From contig NZ_JACHMF010000001.1 in assembly GCF_014204895.1 (NCBI RefSeq), forward strand, positions 7,006,001-7,070,000: 64,000 nucleotides of DNA. The letters run 5' to 3'. The translations under genes were made by a program, and so were the position numbers. Origin of the DNA: Paractinoplanes abujensis (GTDB lineage: Bacteria > Actinomycetota > Actinomycetes > Mycobacteriales > Micromonosporaceae). The stretch's first letter is position 1. Each line of letters starts with the position of its first letter. Below the pieces are notes generated by a model. It saw nothing but the letters and a program-made list of their open reading frames with translations. It was not told the origin of the DNA and ran no database searches. Of this stretch, positions 48,229-55,313 are shown piece by piece.

Positions 48229-49671
48229 TCAGCCGGTGAAACCGGCGAAGATCTTGCTGTAGTCGAACGGCGACTGGGTGACGTTGGTGCACTGGAAGAG
48301 CGCGCCGTTGCAGGCGTTCTTGTCGCGGTTGGCCTCCCAGTAGGAGACGAACCCGATGTGGTTCTGGTTGGCGAAGGCGACCAGGTCGCGCGCGTCGGCC
48401 AGGCCGAAGACGCCCTGGTCGTCGTTGACGCCGATCATCGGGGTGACGCCGACCATCCGGAACGCGGCCGCGTCGCTGTTGCCGTAGATCGACTTGAGCT
48501 GGTCCTTCGTGGACTTCACGGCCTGGATGGCCAGGTTGCCGTAGTCCTGCCCGGCCCGGCCGTAGTCCATCGCCATGATGTTGACCAGGTCGAGGTCGAC
48601 GCCCGCGTTCTTGGCCGAACGCACCACGTCGAGGCCGTCCGCGGTCAGGCCCTCGGGCAGCACCGGCAGGGTCAGCGAGATCTTCAGGCCGGGGTTGGCC
48701 TTCTGCAGGGCGGCCAGCGCGGTCGAGCGGCGGGCGATCGTGGTGGGGTCGGCCACCGCGGCCCCCTCGATGTCGAGGTCGATGTACTTGAGGTCGTACG
48801 CCGACACGACCGCCTGATACTCGGCCTGCAGCGCGGCGACGCTGGTGCAGGCCTGGGCGAGCTCGACGCCGGTGGCGCCGCCGAACGAGACCTTCACGTC
48901 GCCGCCGGTGGCCCGTACGGCGTTGATCTGGTCGGCGAACTGCTTGGCGCGCGGGTCGAAGGCCGCGAACCAGCTCGCCTTGCAGCCGGCACTGGTCACG
49001 AAGGCCAGGCTGAAGGACTTGACGTTGCCGCTCTGGCCGAGCTGGGCGAGCGTGGTCGAGCCGTTCGAAAGCAGACCCATGTCCACGTACGGGGCCACGA
49101 GCACACGCCCCGAGCCGGCGGGCGGCGGCGTGGTGGCCGGGGGTTTGGTCGTGGGCGCCGTGGCCGGCGGTGTGGTGGGCACGGTCGCCGGCGGTGTGGT
49201 GGGCACGGTGGCCGGTGGTGTGGTGGGCGCAGTGGCCGGCGGAACCGAACTGGCGCCCCCGCACGCCGCGCCGTTGATCGTGCAGCTGGTCGGGGCGCCG
49301 CTGCCGTTGACGATGAAGCCGAACTCGGCCTTCGCGCCGGCCGGGATCGTCGGGGCGTACGCGGGGTTCTTGGCGGTGGCGATCCCGCCCGCGGTGGTGA
49401 TCGTGGTGTCCCAGAAGCTGCCCAGCTTGGCGCCGCCCGGCAAGCCGAAGGCGAGCTGCCAGCCGGTCACCGTCACGCCGGTGCCGTTGGTGATCGTGTA
49501 GTGCGCCTGATACCCGGTGCCCCAGTCGCTGTCCTTGGTGAACGTGGCGGTCAGGGTGCCCGCGGCCTTCGTCGTCGGGGTGGTGGCCGCGACTGCCGCG
49601 CCGACACCGCCGGCCACGGCGACCAGGGCTGCCGAGGCGTAAACGGCCAAGCGCAGACGGCTCCGTTGCAT
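48229..49671 (-). CDS. Secreted GH18 chitinase with N-terminal CBM2 module
   Basis: The protein has 480 residues. A signal peptide (about 1-29) is followed by a CBM2-type module (LTATFTKDSDWGTGYQAHYTITNGTGVTVTGWQLAFGLPGGAKLGSFW, to about residue 140). A Pro/Thr linker with repeats of PPATVPTT follows (about 143-190; 24-bp DNA repeats). The GH18 barrel (about 195-480) has VSFGGATG and the catalytic motif YIDLDIEG (DxDxE), then IMAMDYG and SYWEANRDKN. This is the bacterial ChiC/ChiD-like group of GH18. The ATG at 49671 follows CGGAG; the upstream in-frame ATG at 49698 has no such support. With the LPMO and the other secreted glycosidase this indicates chitin use. Confidence 0.92.
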   Translation of the reverse strand: MQRSRLRLAVYASAALVAVAGGVGAAVAATTPTTKAAGTLTATFTKDSDWGTGYQAHYTITNGTGVTVTGWQLAFGLPGGAKLGSFWDTTITTAGGIATAKNPAYAPTIPAGAKAEFGFIVNGSGAPTSCTINGAACGGASSVPPATAPTTPPATVPTTPPATVPTTPPATAPTTKPPATTPPPAGSGRVLVAPYVDMGLLSNGSTTLAQLGQSGNVKSFSLAFVTSAGCKASWFAAFDPRAKQFADQINAVRATGGDVKVSFGGATGVELAQACTSVAALQAEYQAVVSAYDLKYIDLDIEGAAVADPTTIARRSTALAALQKANPGLKISLTLPVLPEGLTADGLDVVRSAKNAGVDLDLVNIMAMDYGRAGQDYGNLAIQAVKSTKDQLKSIYGNSDAAAFRMVGVTPMIGVNDDQGVFGLADARDLVAFANQNHIGFVSYWEANRDKNACNGALFQCTNVTQSPFDYSKIFAGFTG

Positions 49672-49747
49672 GGACGACTCCGATCGACGGTGGATCAAGC
49701 GGAGTCGAGTCTCGGCCGCGGCGCGTTAAACAGTCTTGCGAACAGCC

Positions 49748-50314
49748 TTAAAGATCCTTAAAAACCTTCAACCCGTCCAGTACGAGGGACAGGTAGCGCC
49801 GCCACGCGGCGGGGTCCGCCGAGGAGCGCAGCACCCCCGCGTTCGCGCGCATGAGCAGGCTGATGTCCTGACGGACGAAGTCGTCGCGCAGCCGGCCCGC
49901 GGCCTGGGCCCGGTGGATCACCTCGGTGGCGCCGCGCTGGGCGGTCGCGAGCAGCTCGGCGAGTCGTTCGTCGTTGTCGAACCCGCTGGTCACCAGCAGC
50001 TCGGACAGGCCCCGGTCGGTGGCCTGGATCTCGAACAGGCGGGTCAGATAGGCCACGAATCCGGCCCACGGGTCGGGCTCGGTTAGGGCGGTCTCGGCCA
50101 GTTCGACGTAGCCGGTCATCTGGCCCGCGAAAACCTCGGCGATCAGGTCCCGCCGGGTCGGGAAACGCCGGTACAGGGTGGCGTTGCCGACCCCGGCCCG
50201 GCGCGCGATCTCGTCGAGCGACGCGTCCAAGCCGTGCTCGGCGAAGACGTCGCGGGCCGCGGTGATCAACGCGGCCCGGTTACGCTGCGCGTCCGCACGT
50301 AGTCGATCGGCCAT
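49748..50314 (-). CDS. TetR-family regulator
   Basis: The protein has 188 residues. Helix-turn-helix: RNRAALITAARDVFAEHGLDASLDEIARRAGVGNATLYRRFPTRRDLIAEVFA. The C-terminal half matches the SbtR-like TetR_C group (FVAYLTRLFEIQATDRGLSELLV, LMRANAGVLRSSADPAAWRRYLSLVLDGL). The ATG at 50314 is favoured; the open frame extends to 50383 over the divergent promoter. A perfect palindrome at 50338-50351 in the intergenic region is a likely operator, and the dienelactone hydrolase gene a likely target. Confidence 0.9.
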   Translation of the reverse strand: MADRLRADAQRNRAALITAARDVFAEHGLDASLDEIARRAGVGNATLYRRFPTRRDLIAEVFAGQMTGYVELAETALTEPDPWAGFVAYLTRLFEIQATDRGLSELLVTSGFDNDERLAELLATAQRGATEVIHRAQAAGRLRDDFVRQDISLLMRANAGVLRSSADPAAWRRYLSLVLDGLKVFKDL

Positions 50315-50337
50315 GGGTGACAGGGTATTACGGGACC

Positions 50338-50351
50338 GGGGATTCATCCCC
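50338..50351. promoter_or_regulatory. Palindrome, candidate TetR operator
   Basis: GGGGAT-TC-ATCCCC is a perfect 6-bp dyad between the TetR gene and the divergent hydrolase gene. TAATAC (50325-50330, minus) and TAGCGT (50360-50365, plus; 7 nt before ATG 50373) are candidate -10 boxes on either side. Confidence 0.55.
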
Positions 50352-50372
50352 ATTTGATGTAGCGTCGCGCTC

Positions 50373-51113
50373 ATGCAGACCACTACAGTGCAGATCCCCG
50401 CCGCGGACGGGACGGCCGACGCCTACCTCGTGCGGCCCGACGGCGACGGCCCGTTCCCGGGTGTTCTGTTCTTCATGGACGCGTTCGGGCTGCGCCCGCG
50501 CATCGCCGAGATGGCCGAGCGGATCGCCGAGCGCGGATTCGTCGTGCTGGCGCCCAACATCCTCTACCGGGGCGGGCCGTCGCCGCTGGTCTCGCCGGAG
50601 GAGCTGGCCGACAACGAGAAGCGTGGCGCCGCCTTCGGGCGGCTCATGCCGATGATCCAGGAGCTCACCGCGGATCGGGTCGCCGCCGACACCAGCTCCT
50701 ATCTGGAAGCCCTGAACACCGAGGGCCCGGTGCTGGCCGTCGGCTACTGCATGGGCGGCCGCAACGCGCTGGTGGCGGCCGAGCGGCACCCCGAGCGGAT
50801 CACGACCGTGGCCAGTTTCCACGCCGGTGGAGTGGTCACCGACCAGCCGGACAGCCCGCATCGGGGCGTGGGGGCGCTGCGCGGCGAGATCTACTTCGCG
50901 CACGCCGACAACGACCGGTCGATGACCCCCGAGCAGATCAAGACCTTCGAGAGCGCGCTCGACGAGGCCGGCGTGACGTACACGTCCGAGGTCTACCCAG
51001 GTGCGCCGCACGGGTTCACGATGGCGGACACCGCGATGTACGACCGCGAGGCCGAGCAGCGGCACTGGGTCAACCTGTTCGCGCTGCTCGACCGCTTCAC
51101 CGGGAAGGGTTAG
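50373..51113 (+). CDS. Dienelactone hydrolase family protein
   Basis: A 246-residue alpha/beta hydrolase. The catalytic Cys is in VGYCMGGR (C126), the acid in YFAHADNDRSM (D179 or D181) and the His in GAPHGF (H213). The N-terminal PFPGVLFFMDAFGLRPRI region forms the oxyanion hole. Dienelactone hydrolases open enol-lactones in aromatic catabolism, but many relatives have other ester or lactone substrates. A TAGCGT box 7 nt before the ATG suggests a leaderless message. It is divergent from a TetR regulator. The stop overlaps the convergent NTF2-like gene by 4 nt. Confidence 0.92.
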   Translation: MQTTTVQIPAADGTADAYLVRPDGDGPFPGVLFFMDAFGLRPRIAEMAERIAERGFVVLAPNILYRGGPSPLVSPEELADNEKRGAAFGRLMPMIQELTADRVAADTSSYLEALNTEGPVLAVGYCMGGRNALVAAERHPERITTVASFHAGGVVTDQPDSPHRGVGALRGEIYFAHADNDRSMTPEQIKTFESALDEAGVTYTSEVYPGAPHGFTMADTAMYDREAEQRHWVNLFALLDRFTGKG

Positions 51114-51475
51114 TTCACGTACAGGCCCGGGAAGAAACGGTCGGTCGCGGTCACGTCGTAGACCTGGCGCACCTCGGTGATCCGGCCGCCCGCGATGGTC
51201 AGGAACTCCACCATCCGGGCGGTGCCGAACGGCGCCTTGAGGTCGTAGACGAGCGCGGCGCCGTCGTCGGCCCGGGTCTGCCCGACCAGCGCCACGTCGT
51301 CGGCGAAGACCGCGATCCGGTGCAGCACCTGCACCAGTTCCTCGTCGTCGACCGGGGCGTCCAGGTTCCATTCGATCTCGGCGTCGGGTGCGAGCATCTG
51401 CCGCACCGCGACCCGGTCGTCGCTGGTCCACGAGCGGGTCCAGAAGGATGCGACGTCCAACGTTTCCTCCTTCAT
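51110..51475 (-). CDS. NTF2-like (SnoaL-type) small protein
   Basis: A 121-residue cone-shaped NTF2-fold protein: DVASFWTRSWTSDDRVAVRQMLAPDAEIEWNLDAP, YDLKAPFGTARMVEFLTIAGGRITEVRQVYD. It has an Asp/Arg/Glu-lined pocket typical of small-molecule binding or isomerase members. Its ATG is upstream-coupled: the start region (51475) overlaps the stop of the epimerase-like gene (51472), so the two form one transcript. The substrate is unknown. Confidence 0.83.
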   Translation of the reverse strand: MKEETLDVASFWTRSWTSDDRVAVRQMLAPDAEIEWNLDAPVDDEELVQVLHRIAVFADDVALVGQTRADDGAALVYDLKAPFGTARMVEFLTIAGGRITEVRQVYDVTATDRFFPGLYVN

Positions 51476-52503
51476 CGGGCGACCCCGGCCACGGGCTTCG
51501 CGGGCATCGGGTCGGGGAACTGCCCGTGACCGAGCAGGGCGGCGGTGGCCTGGGCGACGCGGTAGGCGGCGAGGCCGTCCCCGTACGGGTTGCCCGACAG
51601 CGCCATCGCGTCGCGGCGCACCCGGGTCTCCAGCAGCGAGGCCACCTCGCCGGTGATCGCGGCCGGGTCGGGCTCGACCAGGCGGGCGCTGCCCGCGAGC
51701 AACGCCTCGCCGTGCTGGGCGGCCATGCCGATCATCAGCACCGGGCAGTACGCGGCCAGCGCCTCCTCGACCAGATCCTCGTCGTCGGTGATCAATGCGT
51801 AGGCCTGGGTCAGCAGCGTGGCCAGCTCCAGGCCGGGCGCGGTGCCGGCGGCCCGGACGACCTCGAGGTCGGGATAGCGCCCGCCCAGGTAGCGCAGCGC
51901 CGGAGCGACCGCCTCGGCGCGTTCGGCGGGCAGGCCGAGCACGATCGTGCGGCGCTCACGGGGCGGGGCGATGATCGTCTTGGCCGCCAGCAACTGCGCG
52001 GCGTCCTGCGCGGTCCCGCCGGTGAGCAGGGTGTCGCCGGCGATGACGCGCTCGTCCAGCAGGTTCATCGCGGTGAGCGGGGTGGCGGCCAGATGCACGG
52101 TGGTGATCTGGGCCAGCATCCGCCGTTGCGACTCCAGGGCGGAGACCGAACCCAGCTCGCCCGAGCGCCGGCCCGCGTCGATCGTCATGATCGGGACGCG
52201 CCGCCAGAACGCGGCGAGCGCGGGGGCGAGCCCGTCGCGGACGACCACGGCGGCGGGCGTGCGGGCCGCCCACAGCTCGTCGAAGCGGCGCATGGTCTCC
52301 GTGTCGTCGGCGCCCGCGGGCAGCGTGATCTTCGGGGTCAGGCCGAACGCGGCCAGGGTCGTGCCGACCGTGTCGGGGTCGGTGCCGGTGGCCACCGGGA
52401 TCGGGGTGAGGCGGCCCTGCTCGCGCATGGCCAGCGCGACCGGCGCGAGCCGCACGGCCTCGGCGGGGGTGCCGGCGACCAGGTGGACTTCGGGCAACGA
52501 CAT
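51472..52503 (-). CDS. UDP-GlcNAc 2-epimerase-like (WecB-fold) protein with degenerate active site
   Basis: The protein has 343 residues, with the GT-B fold of WecB-type epimerases: VHLVAGTPAEAVRLAPVALAM at the N-terminus, TIVLGLPAERAEAVAPAL in the middle, and ALITDDEDLVEEALAAYCPVLMIG. Residues that bind UDP-sugar in true epimerases are altered. HxEAGLRT is replaced by MTIDAGRRSG, the GQH segment by GTDPDTV, and the usual DSGG-EEA by DDED-EEA. A catalytic role is therefore uncertain; sugar-nucleotide binding or a diverged glycosyl-processing role is possible. It is coupled to the NTF2-like gene downstream (ATGA at 51472-51475). Confidence 0.7.
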   Translation of the reverse strand: MSLPEVHLVAGTPAEAVRLAPVALAMREQGRLTPIPVATGTDPDTVGTTLAAFGLTPKITLPAGADDTETMRRFDELWAARTPAAVVVRDGLAPALAAFWRRVPIMTIDAGRRSGELGSVSALESQRRMLAQITTVHLAATPLTAMNLLDERVIAGDTLLTGGTAQDAAQLLAAKTIIAPPRERRTIVLGLPAERAEAVAPALRYLGGRYPDLEVVRAAGTAPGLELATLLTQAYALITDDEDLVEEALAAYCPVLMIGMAAQHGEALLAGSARLVEPDPAAITGEVASLLETRVRRDAMALSGNPYGDGLAAYRVAQATAALLGHGQFPDPMPAKPVAGVAR

Positions 52504-52729
52504 CGAGCACTCCGAGACGTACGCAGGTGCGCCGCGAAACCGGTCTAGGTGACGCGCCGTAGTGGGAACGGCTCGAACGCTATTTCAGTTACAGAGCGTG
52601 ATTCAAGGCCCAGGCGGGCAAACTGGCCGAACGGCCTAACCCACACATCTCAGACGGGGCAAAGCTGGGCAGAACCGGGCAGGACGGTGAGGCAGTGTGT
52701 AGCGACGTCGACATTACTCTGAGCGAGAA

Positions 52730-53710
52730 TCAACCACGGGGGCCGTCGAGCAGCGAAGGGTCGTCCCGCAGCAGTGCGGCCAGGCGGCGGGCCGCCTGCT
52801 CGGTCTCCTCGGGCCGCTCGACCTGCAGCGGGATCGGCTGCGGGAGCGGGGTCGGCATGCCCCGCTGATCGGGCACCGGGCCCCGGGCCGGGGCGCCCCG
52901 CTCGGCGGCCGACGCCTCGGCGGGCGGGCGCTGCTGCTCAGGACGGATGCGGCGGGTGGTCGCCGACGACTCGGAATGCGACTGCGGCGGCACCGGCGGC
53001 GGGGGCGTGGCCGCGTACGGGTGGGGGGCGAACATGGCGGGTTGACCGCCCGAGGCCATGCCGAGGTCGCGCAGGCGGGCGCCCAGATCGCGGGAGGACT
53101 CACCGGGATCGCGGGTCGGATAACGCGGGTCGGGAACACCGGCGCCCGAGGTGGGGGCGGCGTCGAACGAGCCGTAACGGCGCTCGGCGGTGTCGGACTC
53201 GGCGTAGTAGCGCTCGGCGCCGGGTGAGGCGGGCTGGGGCGGCTGGCCGAACGTGGAGGGGCCGAACCGGTCCTGATCGTCCTGACTGATCCGGCGCGTG
53301 TCGCCGCCGACCGGGTCGGGAGCGGGTGAATAGGGTGCCGCCGAATAGGGGCGCTCGGCCGTGTCGTCGGCGTCGAGATCGAAATCGGCGTGCCGGGGGC
53401 CGGACTCGTCGGGTGTCAGGACGGCCGCGTTCTCCGCGTTGACCTGCACCTGCCCGTCGGCAAGATAGAAGTGCAGCAGGAGCGGATCGCCGGCGCCCTC
53501 GACCCCCACGCTCACGCCCAGCTCCGGATGGCGCGCGACAACCGCCGCGATGGCCTCGACCAGCTCGTTCACGGCCGGCGGCGTGGCCGACGGCGCCTCA
53601 CCCGAGGCACGCCGGCGCAGCTCGTCACGGCGCGCGAGCTTCTCGAGAGCGTCATCCAGTCCGCCTCGCACCTGATCGGTCCCTTCGTAGCGGGTCTCGC
53701 CGGTTACCAC
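52730..53710 (-). CDS. Conservon-linked Pro-rich hypothetical protein
   Basis: The protein has about 326 residues. An N-terminal folded part (about 1-115) contains DALEKLARRDELRRRASGEAP, NELVEAIAAVVARHPELGVSVGVEGAGDPLLLHFYLADGQVQVN. It is followed by a long Pro/Arg/Gln-rich disordered region and a short conserved C-terminal helix, ETEQAARRLAALLRDDPSLLDG. No enzyme motif is seen. It is the last gene of the conservon transcript, 61 nt after the GTPase. The start is uncertain: GTG 53710 or GTG 53671, the latter with GAAGGG upstream. It may be an effector or scaffold for the GTPase, by position only. Confidence 0.6.
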   Translation of the reverse strand: MVTGETRYEGTDQVRGGLDDALEKLARRDELRRRASGEAPSATPPAVNELVEAIAAVVARHPELGVSVGVEGAGDPLLLHFYLADGQVQVNAENAAVLTPDESGPRHADFDLDADDTAERPYSAAPYSPAPDPVGGDTRRISQDDQDRFGPSTFGQPPQPASPGAERYYAESDTAERRYGSFDAAPTSGAGVPDPRYPTRDPGESSRDLGARLRDLGMASGGQPAMFAPHPYAATPPPPVPPQSHSESSATTRRIRPEQQRPPAEASAAERGAPARGPVPDQRGMPTPLPQPIPLQVERPEETEQAARRLAALLRDDPSLLDGPRG

Positions 53711-53771
53711 TCTGCCCGCTCGGAGGCCGATTTGGGAACCTCGATCTGCGCGACCCGCCGCACACCCGCCG

Positions 53772-54413
53772 TCAGGAGTACGAGGACTTCTGCCGGATGG
53801 CCTTGTCGAGAGCCTGATCCAGCACGACGAGCAGGGCGTCGCGCACCGACCCGCGGAAACGGGCGTCGAAGGAAAGGACCGGCACGTCCTCGCGTACGGC
53901 CAGAGCCCAGCGCACTTCATCCAGGCTGTAGCTCATTTGACCGTTGAACGTGTTGACGCCGACGACGAACGGAAGCCCGGCGCGCTCGAAGTAGTCCACC
54001 GCGGGATAACAGTCGTCGATCCGGTTGGTATCGACCACCACCAGCGCGCCCAGGGCACCCTTGATCAGGTCGTCCCACATGAAGGCGAAGCGCGACTGCC
54101 CCGGCGTGCCGAAGATGTAGAGCTTCAGCGTCTGGTCGATCGTGAGCACGCCGAAGTCCATCGCGATTGTCGTCGTCGTCTTCATCGTGGCCTGGCCGGG
54201 GTCGTCGATGCCCACGGCGGCCGACGTCATCTCGGCCTCGGTGGTCAGCGGCGAGATCTCCGAGATGGCGCCGACGGTGGTCGTCTTGCCGACGCCGAAG
54301 CCGCCCGCCACGATGATCTTTACCGGGACCGGCGCCTTTTTCGGGCGGTCCCCGCCATGGCCGACCGCGGCGGTGCCGACATGGCGGCGGTCAGGTGATT
54401 GCTCGTAGTCCAC
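53772..54413 (-). CDS. Conservon Ras-like GTPase (CvnD type)
   Basis: A 213-residue small GTPase. The P-loop is VAGGFGVGKTTTVGAISE, the switch/G3 region is LYIFGTPGQSRFAFMWDDL (DxxG replaced by F-GTPGQ, as in the MglA/Cvn group), and VVGVNTF replaces a canonical NKxD. This pattern is typical of CvnD proteins, which are regulated by the conservon sensor kinase and roadblock protein in a GPCR-like manner. Its GTG start (54413) lies inside the DUF742 gene (23-nt overlap). Confidence 0.92.
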   Translation of the reverse strand: MDYEQSPDRRHVGTAAVGHGGDRPKKAPVPVKIIVAGGFGVGKTTTVGAISEISPLTTEAEMTSAAVGIDDPGQATMKTTTTIAMDFGVLTIDQTLKLYIFGTPGQSRFAFMWDDLIKGALGALVVVDTNRIDDCYPAVDYFERAGLPFVVGVNTFNGQMSYSLDEVRWALAVREDVPVLSFDARFRGSVRDALLVVLDQALDKAIRQKSSYS

Positions 54414-54852
54414 GGATCACTCGCATGATGGTCTCAGGGTCGGGGGTCTCGTTGTCCAGCACGTGGACGTCCAGTTGGCCGGCGGCCCGCAGGTCGCCGA
54501 CGAGGATGCGCGTGACGCCGAGATGCAGGCGCAGCCGGGCGGAGATCTCCGCCACGGAGACGGGCTCGCCGCAGAGGCCCACGATGGCGCGCATCTCGGG
54601 GGAGAGGCGCACGGGACCGGCGGCGGGGTTGACGGTCACCTGGGTTTCCATCCCGATGTCGGGATCGGCGCCGTCGGTGCGCCCGGACGTGATGACGAAC
54701 GGGCGCAGGCCTGAGGTCTGCTCCACGGCCGGCGGCTCGGCGTCCCGGGTCGCGGGACGGTAACCGCCGGCCGAGAGCGGGCCGGACTGCAGGAACGGGC
54801 GGACACTCGGCCGAGCCGGGTGTGCCGGGTCGTCGGAGTCCGGATAGGTCAT
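54391..54852 (-). CDS. DUF742 protein (CvnC type)
   Basis: The protein has 153 residues. A disordered Pro-rich N-terminus is followed by the DUF742 core, a winged-helix-like domain: RPFVITSGRT, MRAIVGLCGEPVSVAEISARLRLHLGVTRILVGDLRAAGQLDVH. It is the third conservon member, proposed to relay between kinase complex and GTPase. Its ATG overlaps the roadblock gene stop (ATGA at 54849-54852). Confidence 0.92.
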   Translation of the reverse strand: MTYPDSDDPAHPARPSVRPFLQSGPLSAGGYRPATRDAEPPAVEQTSGLRPFVITSGRTDGADPDIGMETQVTVNPAAGPVRLSPEMRAIVGLCGEPVSVAEISARLRLHLGVTRILVGDLRAAGQLDVHVLDNETPDPETIMRVIRGLRAIT

Positions 54853-55313
54853 TGCTGAACGGCGTTCTTCAACTCGGCGATCAAGCGCGGGCTGAGGGCG
54901 CCCCCGGCGCGGGTGGCGAAGAGCGTCATCTCGTACGCGAGAGTGCCCAGGTTGGCCGAACGATCGGCGATGACGCCGAGCACCGAGCCCGCGCTGATCG
55001 CGGTGACCAGGAGATAGCCGTCGGCCATGTCGATGATCACGCGGTTCAGCGAACCCAGCCGATACCAGCTCGCGGCCCCGCCGGCCAGGCTCGTCAGGCC
55101 CGAGACGACCGCGGCCAGGCGCTCCGCGTTCGGCCGGTCCTTGATCGCCGACATCGCCATCAGCAGGCCGTCGGACGACACCGCGATGGCCTCGATGACC
55201 CCGGCGGTGCCGGAGGTGAAGGAATCCAGCAGCCAGTTGAAGGTCTTGGCCTCGGCGCTCAGCTGCGACTGGGCGTAACCGTTGCCGGTGTCGGTGCTGT
55301 AGGGGGAAGTCAT
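54849..55313 (-). CDS. Roadblock/LC7-domain protein (CvnB type)
   Basis: A 154-residue roadblock protein: FNWLLDSFTSGTAGVIEAIAVSSDGLLMAMS, GLTSLAGGAASWYRLGSLNRVIIDMADGYLLVTAISAGSVLGVIADRSANLGTLAYEM. It acts as a GTPase-activating or scaffolding partner of the Ras-like protein. The ATG at 55313 overlaps the kinase stop (ATGA at 55310-55313). An open frame continues upstream to 55544 over the kinase and is not used. Confidence 0.93.
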   Translation of the reverse strand: MTSPYSTDTGNGYAQSQLSAEAKTFNWLLDSFTSGTAGVIEAIAVSSDGLLMAMSAIKDRPNAERLAAVVSGLTSLAGGAASWYRLGSLNRVIIDMADGYLLVTAISAGSVLGVIADRSANLGTLAYEMTLFATRAGGALSPRLIAELKNAVQQ

